A stretch of 64,000 bases of DNA, taken from contig JAGBBX010000025.1 of NCBI GenBank assembly GCA_017938245.1, positions 1-64,000 on the forward strand. The letters run 5' to 3'. Positions 1-8,895 of the stretch are shown here, in pieces. Position numbers and translations under genes: made by a program. The notes under the pieces were generated by a model that saw only the letters and a list, made by a program, of their open reading frames with translations, searched no databases and was not told the origin of the DNA. The first letter of the stretch is position 1. Every line of letters starts with the position of its first letter. Source of the stretch: Bacteroidaceae bacterium (GTDB lineage Bacteria; Bacteroidota; Bacteroidia; Bacteroidales; Bacteroidaceae).

Positions 1-191
1 CTTTGTGTATCAGTAGTTATCTCATTGGTGCAAAACAATAAAGAACTCTGAAATAGGAACGGTTGCCATCTCGTTACCCAATTTTCAAGCAACCCGAATA
101 ACCGTTTAATTCTAAGATAATTGCAAATTCTGCGATTTTTTGACAAAAAAACTTAATTTTGTTCTGCTAAATTTTAAAAAAAGTGTAGAAC

Positions 192-223
192 TTGTCAATA
201 TTCATTATTTTTATATAATATTG
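192..223 (+). promoter_or_regulatory. Candidate promoter of the BspA-like gene
   Basis: A TTG at 192-194 and a TAATATTG box at 216-223, 21 bases apart, loosely fit the Bacteroidota -33/-7 pattern (TTTG, TAnnTTTG). The start codon lies 36 bases downstream. The -7 box departs from consensus at one position, so this is tentative. Positions 1-190 are AT-rich, and I see no gene there. Inverted repeats at 58-64/100-106 and 61-66/89-94 could be the terminator of a gene upstream of the window. Confidence 0.3.
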
Positions 224-259
224 CGAAGGATAAACTAACTGTGTTAAATTTACTATGCA

Positions 260-3200
260 ATGAAAAAATTATTAACATTATTATTTGCGCTGTTTGCACT
301 AAGCTATGTGCAGGCTCAGGAGACGGAAAATAAGTGTGGCGACAATCTTACTTGGTCGTACGATGAGGCCACGAGTACTCTTACAATCGCGGGCGATGGT
401 GCAATGTACGATTATTCTTCTATCTCAGAAACACCGTGGTATGGTGTTAAAAACGATATTAAAGCAGTTAAATTCACAGGCAGTCCTACGAATATTGGTA
501 ATTTTGCGTTCAATGATTGCTACTACATTACAAATGTCGTAATTCCGTCGAGTGTAACAAGTATCGGTGAGAGTGCATTTGCTGGTAGCGACATTGCAAG
601 CCTCGAGATTCCTAATAGTGTGAAGAGTATCGGTGCTACAGCCTTTCAGCGTTGCCATCTTCTTGAAAGTGTTACTATTCCCGAGGGAGTAACAAGTATC
701 GGTGAGGGTGCGTTCTCAAGTTGCTTTGGCCTAATAAGCGTAGGTGTACCGTCGACCGTAACAAGTTTTGGCGATGGTATATTTGAGCAATGTTATCTTC
801 TTAAGAGTGTTACTATTGCTAAGGGTGTAACGAATATCGTTAATTATATGTTCAGTGGTTGTAAAGCACTTACAAACATAGATATACCGTCGAGTGTAAC
901 GAACATCGGTAATTATGCGCTGAGTGGTTGCAAAGCCCTTGAAAGCATTGAAATTCCTGCGACCGTAACAAGTATCGGCAAGGGTGCCTTTCGTAATTGC
1001 GGTCTTACAAGCGTCAAATTTCTTGCGAGTGTAACAAGCATTAGTGAGAATACGTTCTATGGTTGCACTGCTCTTACGAGCATAAAAATTCCCGAGGGGG
1101 TGACGAGCATCGGTAGTTATGCGCTGAGTGGTTGCACCAGCCTTACAAGCGTCGAAATTCCCGAGGGGGTAACAAGTATTGCAGAATATGCGCTGAGCGG
1201 TTGCAGTGCTCTTACAAGCATTGAAATTCCCGATGGAATGATAAATATTGATTCTCAGGCGTTTGCTGATTGCACAGGCCTTACAAGCATAAAATTATCG
1301 TCGAGCTTGACAAGCATCGGTAGTTATGCGCTGAGTGGTTGCACCAGCCTTACAAGCGTCGAAATTCCCGAGGGTGTAACAAGCATCGCCACTGGTGTGT
1401 TCAGCGGTTCTAACGCTCTTGTAAGCATTGTCGTTGATGAGAAAAATACAGTATATGATAGTAGAGAGAATTGTAACGCGATAATAGAGACAGCTACAAA
1501 TACTCTTGTTGCGGGTTGCAACGCTACAACAATTCCCACGAGCGTAAAAAGTATTGCCGCGGGTGCGTTGAATGGTTTCACGAGTCTTACGAGCATAAAA
1601 ATTCCCGATGGTGTGACGAGCATCGATAATTCTGCGTTTGCTGGTTGCACCGGCCTTACAAGCGTCGAAATTCCAAAGAGCGTAACGAGCATCGGTAATT
1701 ATGCGTTTGATGGTTGCACCGGCCTTACAAGCGTCTCAATTTCAGATGGTGTAACGAGCATCGGTATTTACGCGTTCGGTGATTGCACCGGTCTTACAAG
1801 CATTGAAATACCGTCGAGTGTAACAAACATCGACTATGGTGCGTTTGCTGGTTGCACAGGCCTTACAAGCATCAAAATTCCCGCGAGTGTAACTAGTATA
1901 GGCGATGTTGCATTTTTTGGTTGTACGGGACTTGAAAGCATTGTTGTTGATGAGGAAAATACGGTCTATGATAGTCGCGATAATTGCAATGCAATAATAG
2001 AGACCGCTACAAACAAACTTATAAAAGGTTGCAACACTACAACAATCCCAACGAGTGTGACGAGTATCTACAAAGATGCACTGAGTCTATGCGCAGGTTT
2101 TGAAAGCATCACTATTCCCGAGAGTGTAACAAGCATTGGCGCTAACGCATTTTATGGTTGTACGGGACTTGAAAGCATCACTATTCCCGGGAGTGTGACA
2201 AGCATTGGTCCTAACACATTTTATGGTTGTACGGGCCTTACAAATGTTAAAATAGCGCAGGGGCTAAAAAGCATCAGTAACAGTATGTTCAATGGTTGCA
2301 CGGGTCTTGTAGATATTGAAATTCCCAATGGGTTGACAACTATAGAGCATTATGCGTTCCAAAGATGCAGCAGCCTTACAAGCTTTAAAATCCCCGCGAG
2401 CGTAACGAGCATCGGCTCAAGTGTTTTCTATGGTTGCGATGCCATCAAGAGTATTATCTCGCTTGTTCCTGCCGATAATTTGTTTGTCCCCGGCGGTTTC
2501 TCTGGTATTGACAAGACTACTTGCGCTCTTTTTGTCCCCTCGGGTGCAAGTGAGAAGTATGCAGCTACAAACTACTGGAAAGATTTTAAAAATATTATCG
2601 AGATTGACGGGCAATGTGGCGATAATCTCTATTGGTCGTTCGACGAGGCTTCGGGGGTGCTCATAATTGGAGGTGTGGGGGCAATGAACGATTATTCGTC
2701 CTCGTCACGCGCACCGTGGTACGATAGTCGTGAAAATATTAAGGAGGTAAAAATCCTTTCGGATGTTACAAGCGTTGGCGCTAATGCGCTCAGTGGTTGC
2801 ACCGCCATTAAGACTATAATATCTCTTACCGCTGCCGATAAGTTGCTTGCCCCGGGCAGTAGTGCCTTCGAGGGCGTTTCCAAAGAGAATTGTACTATTT
2901 ATGTATCAAAAGGTTCAAAGAGTAAATATGCAACGACCGAGCAATGGAAGGATTTTGCCAATGTCGTAGAGTTTGAGGGGTGGTGCGGCGATGAACTTTA
3001 TTGGGCACTCGACGATGAGACAGGCACGCTTAGTATATATGGCGAGGGTGCAATGTACGATTATGATTATAACTCAGATGCGCCGTGGTACAATAACCGT
3101 AAAAATATTAAAGCAATAAATTTTATTGGTGCCCCCACAAGCATCGGCAGTCGTGCGTTCTATTATTGCGAAAATTTTTCAAGCATCGAAATTCCCGAGA

Positions 3201-4561
3201 CTGTAACAAGTATCGGTGATAATGCGTTCTCATATTGTTATTCCCTTTCGAGCGTCAATATTCCTGCGAGTGTAACGAGCATCGGTAAGAATGTGTTCTA
3301 TACTTGCCACGGCATTGCAAGCATCGTTGTCGATGAGGAGAATACCGTATACGACAGTAGAGAGAATTGTAACGCGATAATAGAGACAGCTACAAATACT
3401 CTTAAAGTAGGTTGTTGGAGTACTGTTTTTCCCGAGGGTATAGTGAATATTGAGAATTATGCGCTCTATAACTGCTATGGTCTAAGAAATATTCATATTC
3501 CTGCGAGTGTGAAGAGTATCGGAGAGTTTGCATTCTATGTTTGCATTGGTGTTACAAGCATTGTTGTCGATGAGGGTAATACCGTATACGATAGTCGCGA
3601 CAACTGTAACGGACTCATCGAGACCGCTACAAACAAACTTTTGTTGGGTTGTAAATTCACTGTAATTCCCGAGAGTGTGACGAGCATTGGCGATAGGCCT
3701 TTCTATGGTTGCAGTACTCTTACCGATATAACGATTCCCGCGAACATAACAAGCATTGGTGATTATGCGTTCTATAATTGCATTGCTCTTACAAATATTG
3801 TTTCGCACATTCCGGCCGAGGATTTATTCTCGGTTGCCAGCTGGACTTTTGGCGGTATCGATAAGGTTGCTTGCACTCTTTATGTTCCTTATGGCGCTAA
3901 AGAGGCATACGCTGCAACCGACGGCTGGAAAGATTTCACAAATATCGTCGAGGCTTACGAACTTACGGTGTCGGCAGCCGGATATGCCACAATGTATTTA
4001 GATAAGGCTGTGCAGATTCCCGAGGGTGTCGAGGCTTACATCGCCAACCGCGTCGAGGGCGATCGTTTGAAGATGCAGGCTCTCGAGGGTGTTATCCCTG
4101 CAAATACCGCAGTAATTATCAAAGCCGATGAGGGCACATATTTGTTCGCTTATAGCGATGAGTCGCCCGAGGCTATCAGTGATAATTTATTGAGAGGAAC
4201 GCTTACCGACACTTACGTTAAACCTGCAAGTGCGCAGATTGCCTACGTTCTTTCTAATGTTGACGGCGTTGTTGGTATGTACCGCGCAAAATTAAATGCC
4301 GACGGCACGTTCAAGAACAATGCAAACAGGGCTTATATGTTGTTAAGCGAGCTTGGTGTGGGTGAGGGCGATCTTGACACAAGCAACCCCGGCTCTCAGC
4401 TGAGCAACAGCTACCGCTTCGACTTTAGCGGCACAACAGCCATTGAGGGCATCGATAGTGAACAAGGCGAGGCTGTTTATTACGACCTAAGCGGCCGCCG
4501 AGTGCTGAATCCTACAGGTGGTATTTACATTGTAAATGGGAAAAAGGTATATGTTAAATGA
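260..4561 (+). CDS. Large secreted BspA-type leucine-rich-repeat protein
   Basis: The 1433-residue protein starts with a clear signal peptide (residues 1-19, ending before QETENKCGD). Most of it is a run of about 23-residue LRR_5/BspA units with the core IPxSVTSIGxxAFxGC. Three copies of a CGDxLxW...GxGAMxDY...PWY module begin near residues 26, 784 and 906 and split the repeats into blocks. Four short inserts carrying VYDSRxNCNAIIETATN sit near residues 390, 561, 1022 and 1100. The last 150 residues form a non-LRR beta-type domain and end in YDLSGRRV...GIYIVNGKKV, resembling the C-terminal sorting tails of Bacteroidota secreted proteins (possibly type IX secretion; this is inference). BspA relatives act in adhesion to host proteins or other cells, but the ligand here is unknown. 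It stands alone with its own promoter-like site. Its DNA contains long exact internal repeats, so its repeat number may vary. Confidence 0.9.
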   Translation: MKKLLTLLFALFALSYVQAQETENKCGDNLTWSYDEATSTLTIAGDGAMYDYSSISETPWYGVKNDIKAVKFTGSPTNIGNFAFNDCYYITNVVIPSSVTSIGESAFAGSDIASLEIPNSVKSIGATAFQRCHLLESVTIPEGVTSIGEGAFSSCFGLISVGVPSTVTSFGDGIFEQCYLLKSVTIAKGVTNIVNYMFSGCKALTNIDIPSSVTNIGNYALSGCKALESIEIPATVTSIGKGAFRNCGLTSVKFLASVTSISENTFYGCTALTSIKIPEGVTSIGSYALSGCTSLTSVEIPEGVTSIAEYALSGCSALTSIEIPDGMINIDSQAFADCTGLTSIKLSSSLTSIGSYALSGCTSLTSVEIPEGVTSIATGVFSGSNALVSIVVDEKNTVYDSRENCNAIIETATNTLVAGCNATTIPTSVKSIAAGALNGFTSLTSIKIPDGVTSIDNSAFAGCTGLTSVEIPKSVTSIGNYAFDGCTGLTSVSISDGVTSIGIYAFGDCTGLTSIEIPSSVTNIDYGAFAGCTGLTSIKIPASVTSIGDVAFFGCTGLESIVVDEENTVYDSRDNCNAIIETATNKLIKGCNTTTIPTSVTSIYKDALSLCAGFESITIPESVTSIGANAFYGCTGLESITIPGSVTSIGPNTFYGCTGLTNVKIAQGLKSISNSMFNGCTGLVDIEIPNGLTTIEHYAFQRCSSLTSFKIPASVTSIGSSVFYGCDAIKSIISLVPADNLFVPGGFSGIDKTTCALFVPSGASEKYAATNYWKDFKNIIEIDGQCGDNLYWSFDEASGVLIIGGVGAMNDYSSSSRAPWYDSRENIKEVKILSDVTSVGANALSGCTAIKTIISLTAADKLLAPGSSAFEGVSKENCTIYVSKGSKSKYATTEQWKDFANVVEFEGWCGDELYWALDDETGTLSIYGEGAMYDYDYNSDAPWYNNRKNIKAINFIGAPTSIGSRAFYYCENFSSIEIPETVTSIGDNAFSYCYSLSSVNIPASVTSIGKNVFYTCHGIASIVVDEENTVYDSRENCNAIIETATNTLKVGCWSTVFPEGIVNIENYALYNCYGLRNIHIPASVKSIGEFAFYVCIGVTSIVVDEGNTVYDSRDNCNGLIETATNKLLLGCKFTVIPESVTSIGDRPFYGCSTLTDITIPANITSIGDYAFYNCIALTNIVSHIPAEDLFSVASWTFGGIDKVACTLYVPYGAKEAYAATDGWKDFTNIVEAYELTVSAAGYATMYLDKAVQIPEGVEAYIANRVEGDRLKMQALEGVIPANTAVIIKADEGTYLFAYSDESPEAISDNLLRGTLTDTYVKPASAQIAYVLSNVDGVVGMYRAKLNADGTFKNNANRAYMLLSELGVGEGDLDTSNPGSQLSNSYRFDFSGTTAIEGIDSEQGEAVYYDLSGRRVLNPTGGIYIVNGKKVYVK
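1106..1374 (+). repeat. Exact 62-bp direct repeat inside the LRR gene
   Basis: Positions 1106-1167 and 1313-1374 are identical over 62 bases and lie 207 bases apart. That is exactly 69 codons, or three 23-residue LRR units, so recombination between them would delete or duplicate three repeats in frame. A second exact pair of 47 bases lies at 1461-1507 and 3357-3403, about 1.9 kb apart. Confidence 0.9.
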
Positions 4562-4615
4562 GAAAAACGATAAATAAGCCTGTTTGATTAGGCCGATAAA
4601 CGTGCTATTAAAAAA

Positions 4616-4664
4616 CGCCCCTGCCGTTCGTGGAAAATATTATAGTCCATTGCGTGTAGGGGCG
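4616..4664. terminator. Possible bidirectional terminator between convergent genes
   Basis: CGCCCCT at 4616-4622 pairs perfectly with AGGGGCG at 4658-4664. The stem is flanked by A5 on the left and T5 on the right, and the loop is about 35 bases with smaller internal pairings. It lies between the LRR gene and the converging mlaF gene. The right arm and what follows it (4658-4672) recur exactly at 56306-56320. Confidence 0.45.
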
Positions 4665-4698
4665 ATTTTTAAAGTCCTTAGGAAGAATATTTGCCGGT

Positions 4699-5457
4699 TT
4701 ATCGGCTGCCTCGCTCCTTTACCTTGCGCAGAAGGTCGGACGAGAATAGAAAATCGTTTAATATCTTACTGTTCGAATCTAAAATATTATCCTTGTTGCC
4801 CTCCCATTCGAGCCTGCCATCGGCCAAGAAGATAATGTGGTCGCCGATGCCCATCACCGAGTTCATATCGTGTGTGTTTACTATTGTCGTTATGTGATAC
4901 TCGGTGGTAATATCGTGGATGAGCTCGTCTATTATTAACGATGTCTGCGGGTCGAGGCCCGAGTTGGGCTCGTCGCAAAAGAGATATTTGGGTTCAAGGG
5001 CTATTGCGCGGGCAATGGCAGCACGTTTCTGCATACCGCCCGACAGCTCCTCGGGGCTTTTGTCCTGCGCCTCTAACAGATTAACTCTCTCCAAGCAGAA
5101 ACGGGCACGTTTCAGCTTCTCCTCATAGCTCTTTGTCGAGAACATCTCGAGCGGGAACATTACATTCTCCAGCACACTCATTGAGTCGAACAACGCTGCA
5201 TTCTGGAATAACATTCCCATCTCGCGACGCAGCAAAAGGCGCTCGCGTTTGCCGAATGTGAGAACATTGCGGTTGTCGTACAGCACTTTTCCGCTGTCGG
5301 GGATGAGCAACCCTACGATGCACTTAAGGAGCACTGTCTTTCCGGCACCGCTCTTACCTATAATAAGGTTTGTTTTGCCATTTTCGAATCGTGCACAGAT
5401 GTTATTGAGTACTTTCTGTCCGACGAAACTTTTGCATATATTTTGTAACTCTATCAT
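4699..5457 (-). CDS. mlaF: MlaF-like phospholipid-transport ABC ATPase
   Basis: This 252-residue ATPase is the cytoplasmic motor of the Mla pathway, which moves phospholipids between the inner and outer membranes. It has Walker A GKSGAGKT (34-41), a Q-loop FQN near 84-86, the signature LSGGMQKR from about 138, Walker B ending CDEP (161-164) and an H-loop in NTHD. I start it at the ATG at 5457, in an ATGA overlap with the stop of mlaE, rather than at the longer in-frame start at 5511. Translational coupling with MlaE, a permease of this exact family, supports the assignment. No MCE-domain protein (MlaD) follows; the next gene converges on it. Confidence 0.88.
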   Translation of the reverse strand: MIELQNICKSFVGQKVLNNICARFENGKTNLIIGKSGAGKTVLLKCIVGLLIPDSGKVLYDNRNVLTFGKRERLLLRREMGMLFQNAALFDSMSVLENVMFPLEMFSTKSYEEKLKRARFCLERVNLLEAQDKSPEELSGGMQKRAAIARAIALEPKYLFCDEPNSGLDPQTSLIIDELIHDITTEYHITTIVNTHDMNSVMGIGDHIIFLADGRLEWEGNKDNILDSNSKILNDFLFSSDLLRKVKERGSR

Positions 5458-6221
5458 TGCATAAGAAGCTGTGTTAATACTATGTCGGCAAAGAGGATGA
5501 GCACGCTGCAACTGACAACCGCGTCGGTACTTGCCTTGCCAACCTCTATCGAGCCACCCTCGACGCTATAACCGTAGAATGATGCTACCGAGGAGATAAT
5601 GTAGGCAAAGAACAGCGATTTTATGATACTGCACCATATATACCACTGCGAGAATTCATATTGAAGGCCTGTGGTAAGGTCGTCGGGGGTCATAATGCCT
5701 GTGAACATTCCAATGGCGTAGGCTCCTGCTATTCCTGCACCTATGCTGAAGATTACGAGCACGGGAATCATAGCTATAAGCGCCGTTATCTTGGGGAAAA
5801 TGAGAAAGTTGGCCGAGTTTACTCCCATAATCTCCATCGCGTCAATCTGTTGTGTTACTCGCATAGTGCCAATCTCCGAGGTGATATTGGAGCCTACCTT
5901 GCCCGAGAGAATGAGACACATAATGGACGATGAGAATTCGAGGATGAGAATCTCGCGTGTGGCATATCCTACCACAAATTTTGGCATCCAGGCGCTCTCG
6001 ATGTTCAGTTTCATCTGTATACATATAACTGCACCGATGAAAAAAGATATTAGTAGCACAATGGGTATAGAGTTTACTCCCAATTGGTAGAGTTCACGCA
6101 AAAACTGCTTGAAGAACATCTTCATACTCTGTGGGCGTGCAAATACTTTACGCATAAGCATAAGATATTTTCCGAATGTGCTTATTGAGTCTACAATAAT
6201 CATTTTAATTGCTGTATTCAC
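5454..6221 (-). CDS. mlaE: MlaE-like phospholipid-transport permease
   Basis: This 255-residue inner-membrane protein has the MlaE family layout: an amphipathic N-terminus, then about five hydrophobic segments. The family's conserved stretch SEIGTMRVTQQIDAMEIMGV lies in the middle. With the ATPase it would form the core of the MlaFEDB transporter that maintains outer-membrane lipid asymmetry. It is the first gene of a two-gene minus-strand unit and overlaps the ATPase gene by four bases. A TACCTTTG box lies 11 bases upstream of its start. The ATG encoding MIIVDS, six codons downstream, is a possible alternative start. Confidence 0.88.
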   Translation of the reverse strand: MNTAIKMIIVDSISTFGKYLMLMRKVFARPQSMKMFFKQFLRELYQLGVNSIPIVLLISFFIGAVICIQMKLNIESAWMPKFVVGYATREILILEFSSSIMCLILSGKVGSNITSEIGTMRVTQQIDAMEIMGVNSANFLIFPKITALIAMIPVLVIFSIGAGIAGAYAIGMFTGIMTPDDLTTGLQYEFSQWYIWCSIIKSLFFAYIISSVASFYGYSVEGGSIEVGKASTDAVVSCSVLILFADIVLTQLLMQ

Positions 6222-6231
6222 TGATTCAGTG

Positions 6232-6239
6232 CAAAGGTA
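6232..6239 (-). promoter_or_regulatory. Promoter -7 box for mlaEF
   Basis: On the minus strand this reads TACCTTTG, a full match to the Bacteroidota TAnnTTTG -7 element, 11 bases before the mlaE start. No clear TTTG is visible at -33. It faces away from the lptB promoter box. Confidence 0.55.
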
Positions 6240-6346
6240 CTCTTTTATTGCCTAAATAAATGTTAATATTCGCGATACTTTTATGTTTTAAATTACAAAA
6301 TGTGTCCCGATGGGCCGAAATTGTTGCTAATAAAGCAAAATTGCAT

Positions 6347-6354
6347 TATCTTCG
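6347..6354 (+). promoter_or_regulatory. Promoter -7 box for lptB
   Basis: TATCTTCG is one base from the TAnnTTTG consensus. It lies inside a longer in-frame ORF that opens at 6300, which argues that the true lptB start is downstream, at 6378. Confidence 0.45.
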
Positions 6355-6377
6355 CCCTGTATAATGAATGTGTAACG

Positions 6378-7172
6378 ATGGAGAACCCCAACGAAAATAT
6401 TATGGTCGAGCCTCAGGATGGTATGGTGCTGCGCACCGAGGGGCTTGTAAAGCGATATGGTAAAAGAACTGTGGTAAACAATGTCTCGTTCAATGTGCGT
6501 CAGGGCGAGATTGTGGGCCTTTTAGGTCCTAATGGAGCAGGAAAGACCACTTCGTTTTATATGACTACGGGTCTTGTGGTACCTAATGGCGGCCGTATCT
6601 TTATGAACGACCTCGAGATTACCGATTATCCGGTGTATAAGCGTGCGCGAATCGGCATCGGTTATTTGGCTCAGGAGGCAAGTGTGTTCCGTAATATGAG
6701 CGTAGAGGATAATATAGCGTCTGTGCTCGAGCTTACGGGAAAGCCCAAAGAGTATCAGAAAGAGAAGCTCGAGAGTCTAATCGATGAGTTTCGTTTGCAT
6801 AAGGTGCGCAAGAATCTTGGCAGCCGTCTCTCGGGTGGCGAACGCCGACGCACAGAGATTGCCCGTTGTCTTGCCATCGACCCAAAATTCATTATGCTTG
6901 ATGAGCCCTTTGCAGGTGTCGACCCCATTGCGGTAGAGGATATTCAGTATATCGTGTGGAAACTGAAGGATAAAAATATAGGTATTCTTATTACCGACCA
7001 CAATGTGCAAGAGACACTGAACATTACCGACCGTGCCTATCTGCTTTTCGAGGGACGCATCCTCTTCGAGGGAACCCCCGAGGTTCTTGCCGAGAACTCT
7101 ATTGTGCGCGAGAAATATCTTGGTCGCGACTTTGTACTGCGCAAAAAAGAATTCCAAATAGACGAGGAGTAA
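6378..7172 (+). CDS. lptB: LptB-like lipopolysaccharide-export ABC ATPase
   Basis: The 264-residue ATPase would power extraction of LPS from the inner membrane as part of LptB2FG. It has Walker A GPNGAGKTT (50-58), the LptB-type Q-loop GYLAQEASVF, the signature LSGGERRRTEIARC, Walker B with DEPFAGVDPIAV, and an H-loop in ITDHNV. The DEPFAGVDP and ITDHNV signatures separate it from ordinary ABC importers. I start it at ATG 6378 because a promoter-like box lies upstream of it. ATG 6423 (MVLRTEG) would give the usual family N-terminus and is also possible. It is monocistronic, divergent from mlaEF, and followed by a strong hairpin. No LptF/G genes are visible in the window. Confidence 0.88.
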   Translation: MENPNENIMVEPQDGMVLRTEGLVKRYGKRTVVNNVSFNVRQGEIVGLLGPNGAGKTTSFYMTTGLVVPNGGRIFMNDLEITDYPVYKRARIGIGYLAQEASVFRNMSVEDNIASVLELTGKPKEYQKEKLESLIDEFRLHKVRKNLGSRLSGGERRRTEIARCLAIDPKFIMLDEPFAGVDPIAVEDIQYIVWKLKDKNIGILITDHNVQETLNITDRAYLLFEGRILFEGTPEVLAENSIVREKYLGRDFVLRKKEFQIDEE

Positions 7173-7216
7173 CGGTTTTCGTGTTTTGTAAACCTTGAAT
7201 TATGCTTTTTTATTCA

Positions 7217-7266
7217 CCCGTAATATCTAAGGCGGTGACTTTGTACGCCCCCTTAGATATTGCGGG
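7217..7266 (+). terminator. Long hairpin downstream of lptB
   Basis: Sixteen bases at 7217-7232 pair with 7251-7266, with only one T-G wobble. The loop is about 18 bases, and no clear T-run follows. It probably ends the lptB transcript or protects its 3' end. Confidence 0.55.
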
Positions 7267-7323
7267 ACGTTTCTTTCTTGTCGGCTATTTTTCCTCTGTT
7301 GAATGAACAAATCTTTAAAATAC

Positions 7324-7354
7324 TTGATTTTGTGCCCGAAAAGTTGTATTTTTG
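7324..7354 (+). promoter_or_regulatory. Promoter of tig
   Basis: TTG at 7324-7326 and TATTTTTG at 7347-7354, 20 bases apart, match the Bacteroidota promoter pattern well. They lie about 100 bases before the trigger factor start. Confidence 0.6.
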
Positions 7355-7453
7355 CAGGCCCTAATTTCGGCATAGAGTATATGGGTAGGTTTTTATCAGC
7401 TTTCTATGCAAGTAAAAAGGATTCATTAAGATTATAACTTAAAAAATATTATA

Positions 7454-8800
7454 ATGGAATTTACATTGACAAATTTGGACGCAACCAGCGCGCGTTTGGT
7501 TGTGAAAGTGGTTGAGGCTGATTATTCGGCTCAGGTAGAGAAAACTCTTAAAAACTTCCGTCAAAAGGCTAATATTCCCGGTTTCCGTCCCGGAATGGTA
7601 CCTATGGGTCTTATCAAGAAGCAGTATGGTACTGCTGTAAAGGCCGAGGAGATTAACAAAGTACTTCAGCAGAAGGTTTTTGAGTATATAAAGGAGAACA
7701 GCGTTGATATGTTGGGTGAGCCTCTTCCCATTGAGGAGCAGCAGAGTGCAATAGATTTCGTGAACGATAAGGAGTTTACCTTTGAGTTCGAGATTGCTCT
7801 TGCACCCAAGTTCGATGCTACACTCAGCGCCGAGGATAAGCTTCCCTACTATCGTATCCAGCCTACCGACGAGATGATTGACTCGCAGGTACAGAGCTAT
7901 GCTCAGCGTTGTGGCGAGTACAAGCAGGTTGAGGTGTACGAGAATGGCGATATGCTCAAAGGTCATCTCGTTGAGGTTGCCGAGGGCGGTGTTGACGTGC
8001 GCGATGCAGTTCTTATGCCCTCTTATATGAAGAACGACGAGCAGAAGGCTCTCTTCGAGGGTGCAAAGGTTGACGATGTAATTACATTCAATCCCTTTAC
8101 AGCATACGAGGGTAGCGAGGCCGAGCTCGCTTCTCTGCTTAAGGTCGAGAAGAACGAGGTTGCTGCTCACAATGGCGACTTTACATTCACTCTTACCGAG
8201 ATTACACGCTTCGTGGCAAGCGAGATTAACCAGAATGTGTTTGATGCGGCATTCGGTAAGGATGTTGTGACAAACGAGGCCGATTTCCGCGCTAAGATTG
8301 CCGAGCAGTTTGTAGAGCGTTTCGAGGTTGAGAGCGATTATAAACTGCTTCTCGATACACGCAGCTATCTTACCGAGCGTATAGGCAAGATGGAGTATCC
8401 CGAGGCTCTCTTGCGTCGCATTATGGAGCTTAATCGCACCGAGAAGGATGCTGCTGTAACTGATGAGGAGTTCCAGAAGAGCCTCACAGAGCTCTCTTGG
8501 CATCTTATCAAGGGGCAGCTTGCCAAGAAGTTCGAGATTAAGGTGAACGACGAGGATGTACTTAACGTAGCAAAGGCTGCTACACGTGACCAGTTTATGC
8601 AGTATGGAATGGCAAATATTCCCGAGGACCTGCTCGAGAACTATGCCAAGGAGATGCTCAAGCAGGATAGAACACGTGAGGCACTTATCAATCGCGCTGT
8701 TGACGTTAAGCTCACTGCTGCCATTAAGGGTGTTGTAACTCTTAACGAAGAGACAATTTCTGTTGAGGATTTCAACAAAAAGGTGGCTTCAAACGATTAA
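7454..8800 (+). CDS. tig: Trigger factor, ribosome-bound chaperone
   Basis: This 448-residue cytoplasmic chaperone meets nascent chains at the ribosome exit tunnel. The N-terminal ribosome-binding domain carries the signature GFRPGMVP at residues 43-50. The middle region, where other bacteria have an FKBP-type isomerase domain, is not obviously FKBP-like by eye, as is common in Bacteroidota versions. The C-terminal part is helical and acidic, as expected for the chaperone arms. It has its own promoter-like site and is followed by a strong hairpin, then clpP and clpX. This tig-clpP-clpX order is widespread in bacteria and links folding to proteolysis. Codon choice is biased, suggesting high expression. 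Confidence 0.95.
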   Translation: MEFTLTNLDATSARLVVKVVEADYSAQVEKTLKNFRQKANIPGFRPGMVPMGLIKKQYGTAVKAEEINKVLQQKVFEYIKENSVDMLGEPLPIEEQQSAIDFVNDKEFTFEFEIALAPKFDATLSAEDKLPYYRIQPTDEMIDSQVQSYAQRCGEYKQVEVYENGDMLKGHLVEVAEGGVDVRDAVLMPSYMKNDEQKALFEGAKVDDVITFNPFTAYEGSEAELASLLKVEKNEVAAHNGDFTFTLTEITRFVASEINQNVFDAAFGKDVVTNEADFRAKIAEQFVERFEVESDYKLLLDTRSYLTERIGKMEYPEALLRRIMELNRTEKDAAVTDEEFQKSLTELSWHLIKGQLAKKFEIKVNDEDVLNVAKAATRDQFMQYGMANIPEDLLENYAKEMLKQDRTREALINRAVDVKLTAAIKGVVTLNEETISVEDFNKKVASND

Positions 8801-8823
8801 TTCTATAAAGAATACCAATAAAA

Positions 8824-8861
8824 GACCCCTCAACCCGACTGAAAAGTCGGGTTGGGAGGTC
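8824..8861 (+). terminator. Hairpin between tig and clpP
   Basis: Seventeen bases (8824-8840) pair with 8845-8861 around a GAAA loop, with one mismatch and one wobble. No T-run follows. It may attenuate read-through into clpP or stabilise the tig mRNA. Confidence 0.6.
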
Positions 8862-8895
8862 TGAATGTATAGTTAACCTTTAAAAAGCTGAGAGA

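Noticed and set aside
260..4561. CRISPR-like regular repetition
   Set aside because: The periodicity is about 69 bases, codes for LRR units in one continuous frame, and the units vary in sequence. There are no unique spacers between constant repeats.
6300..6377. Longer start for lptB at 6300
   Set aside because: A promoter-like TATCTTCG box lies inside this extension, and the added residues do not resemble ABC ATPase N-termini.
7439..8503. 354-codon minus-strand ORF opposite tig
   Set aside because: It is open because tig has strong codon bias that avoids stop codons in this antisense frame. The protein is rich in Leu, His and Cys, with no domain, and the trigger factor on the plus strand is unmistakable.
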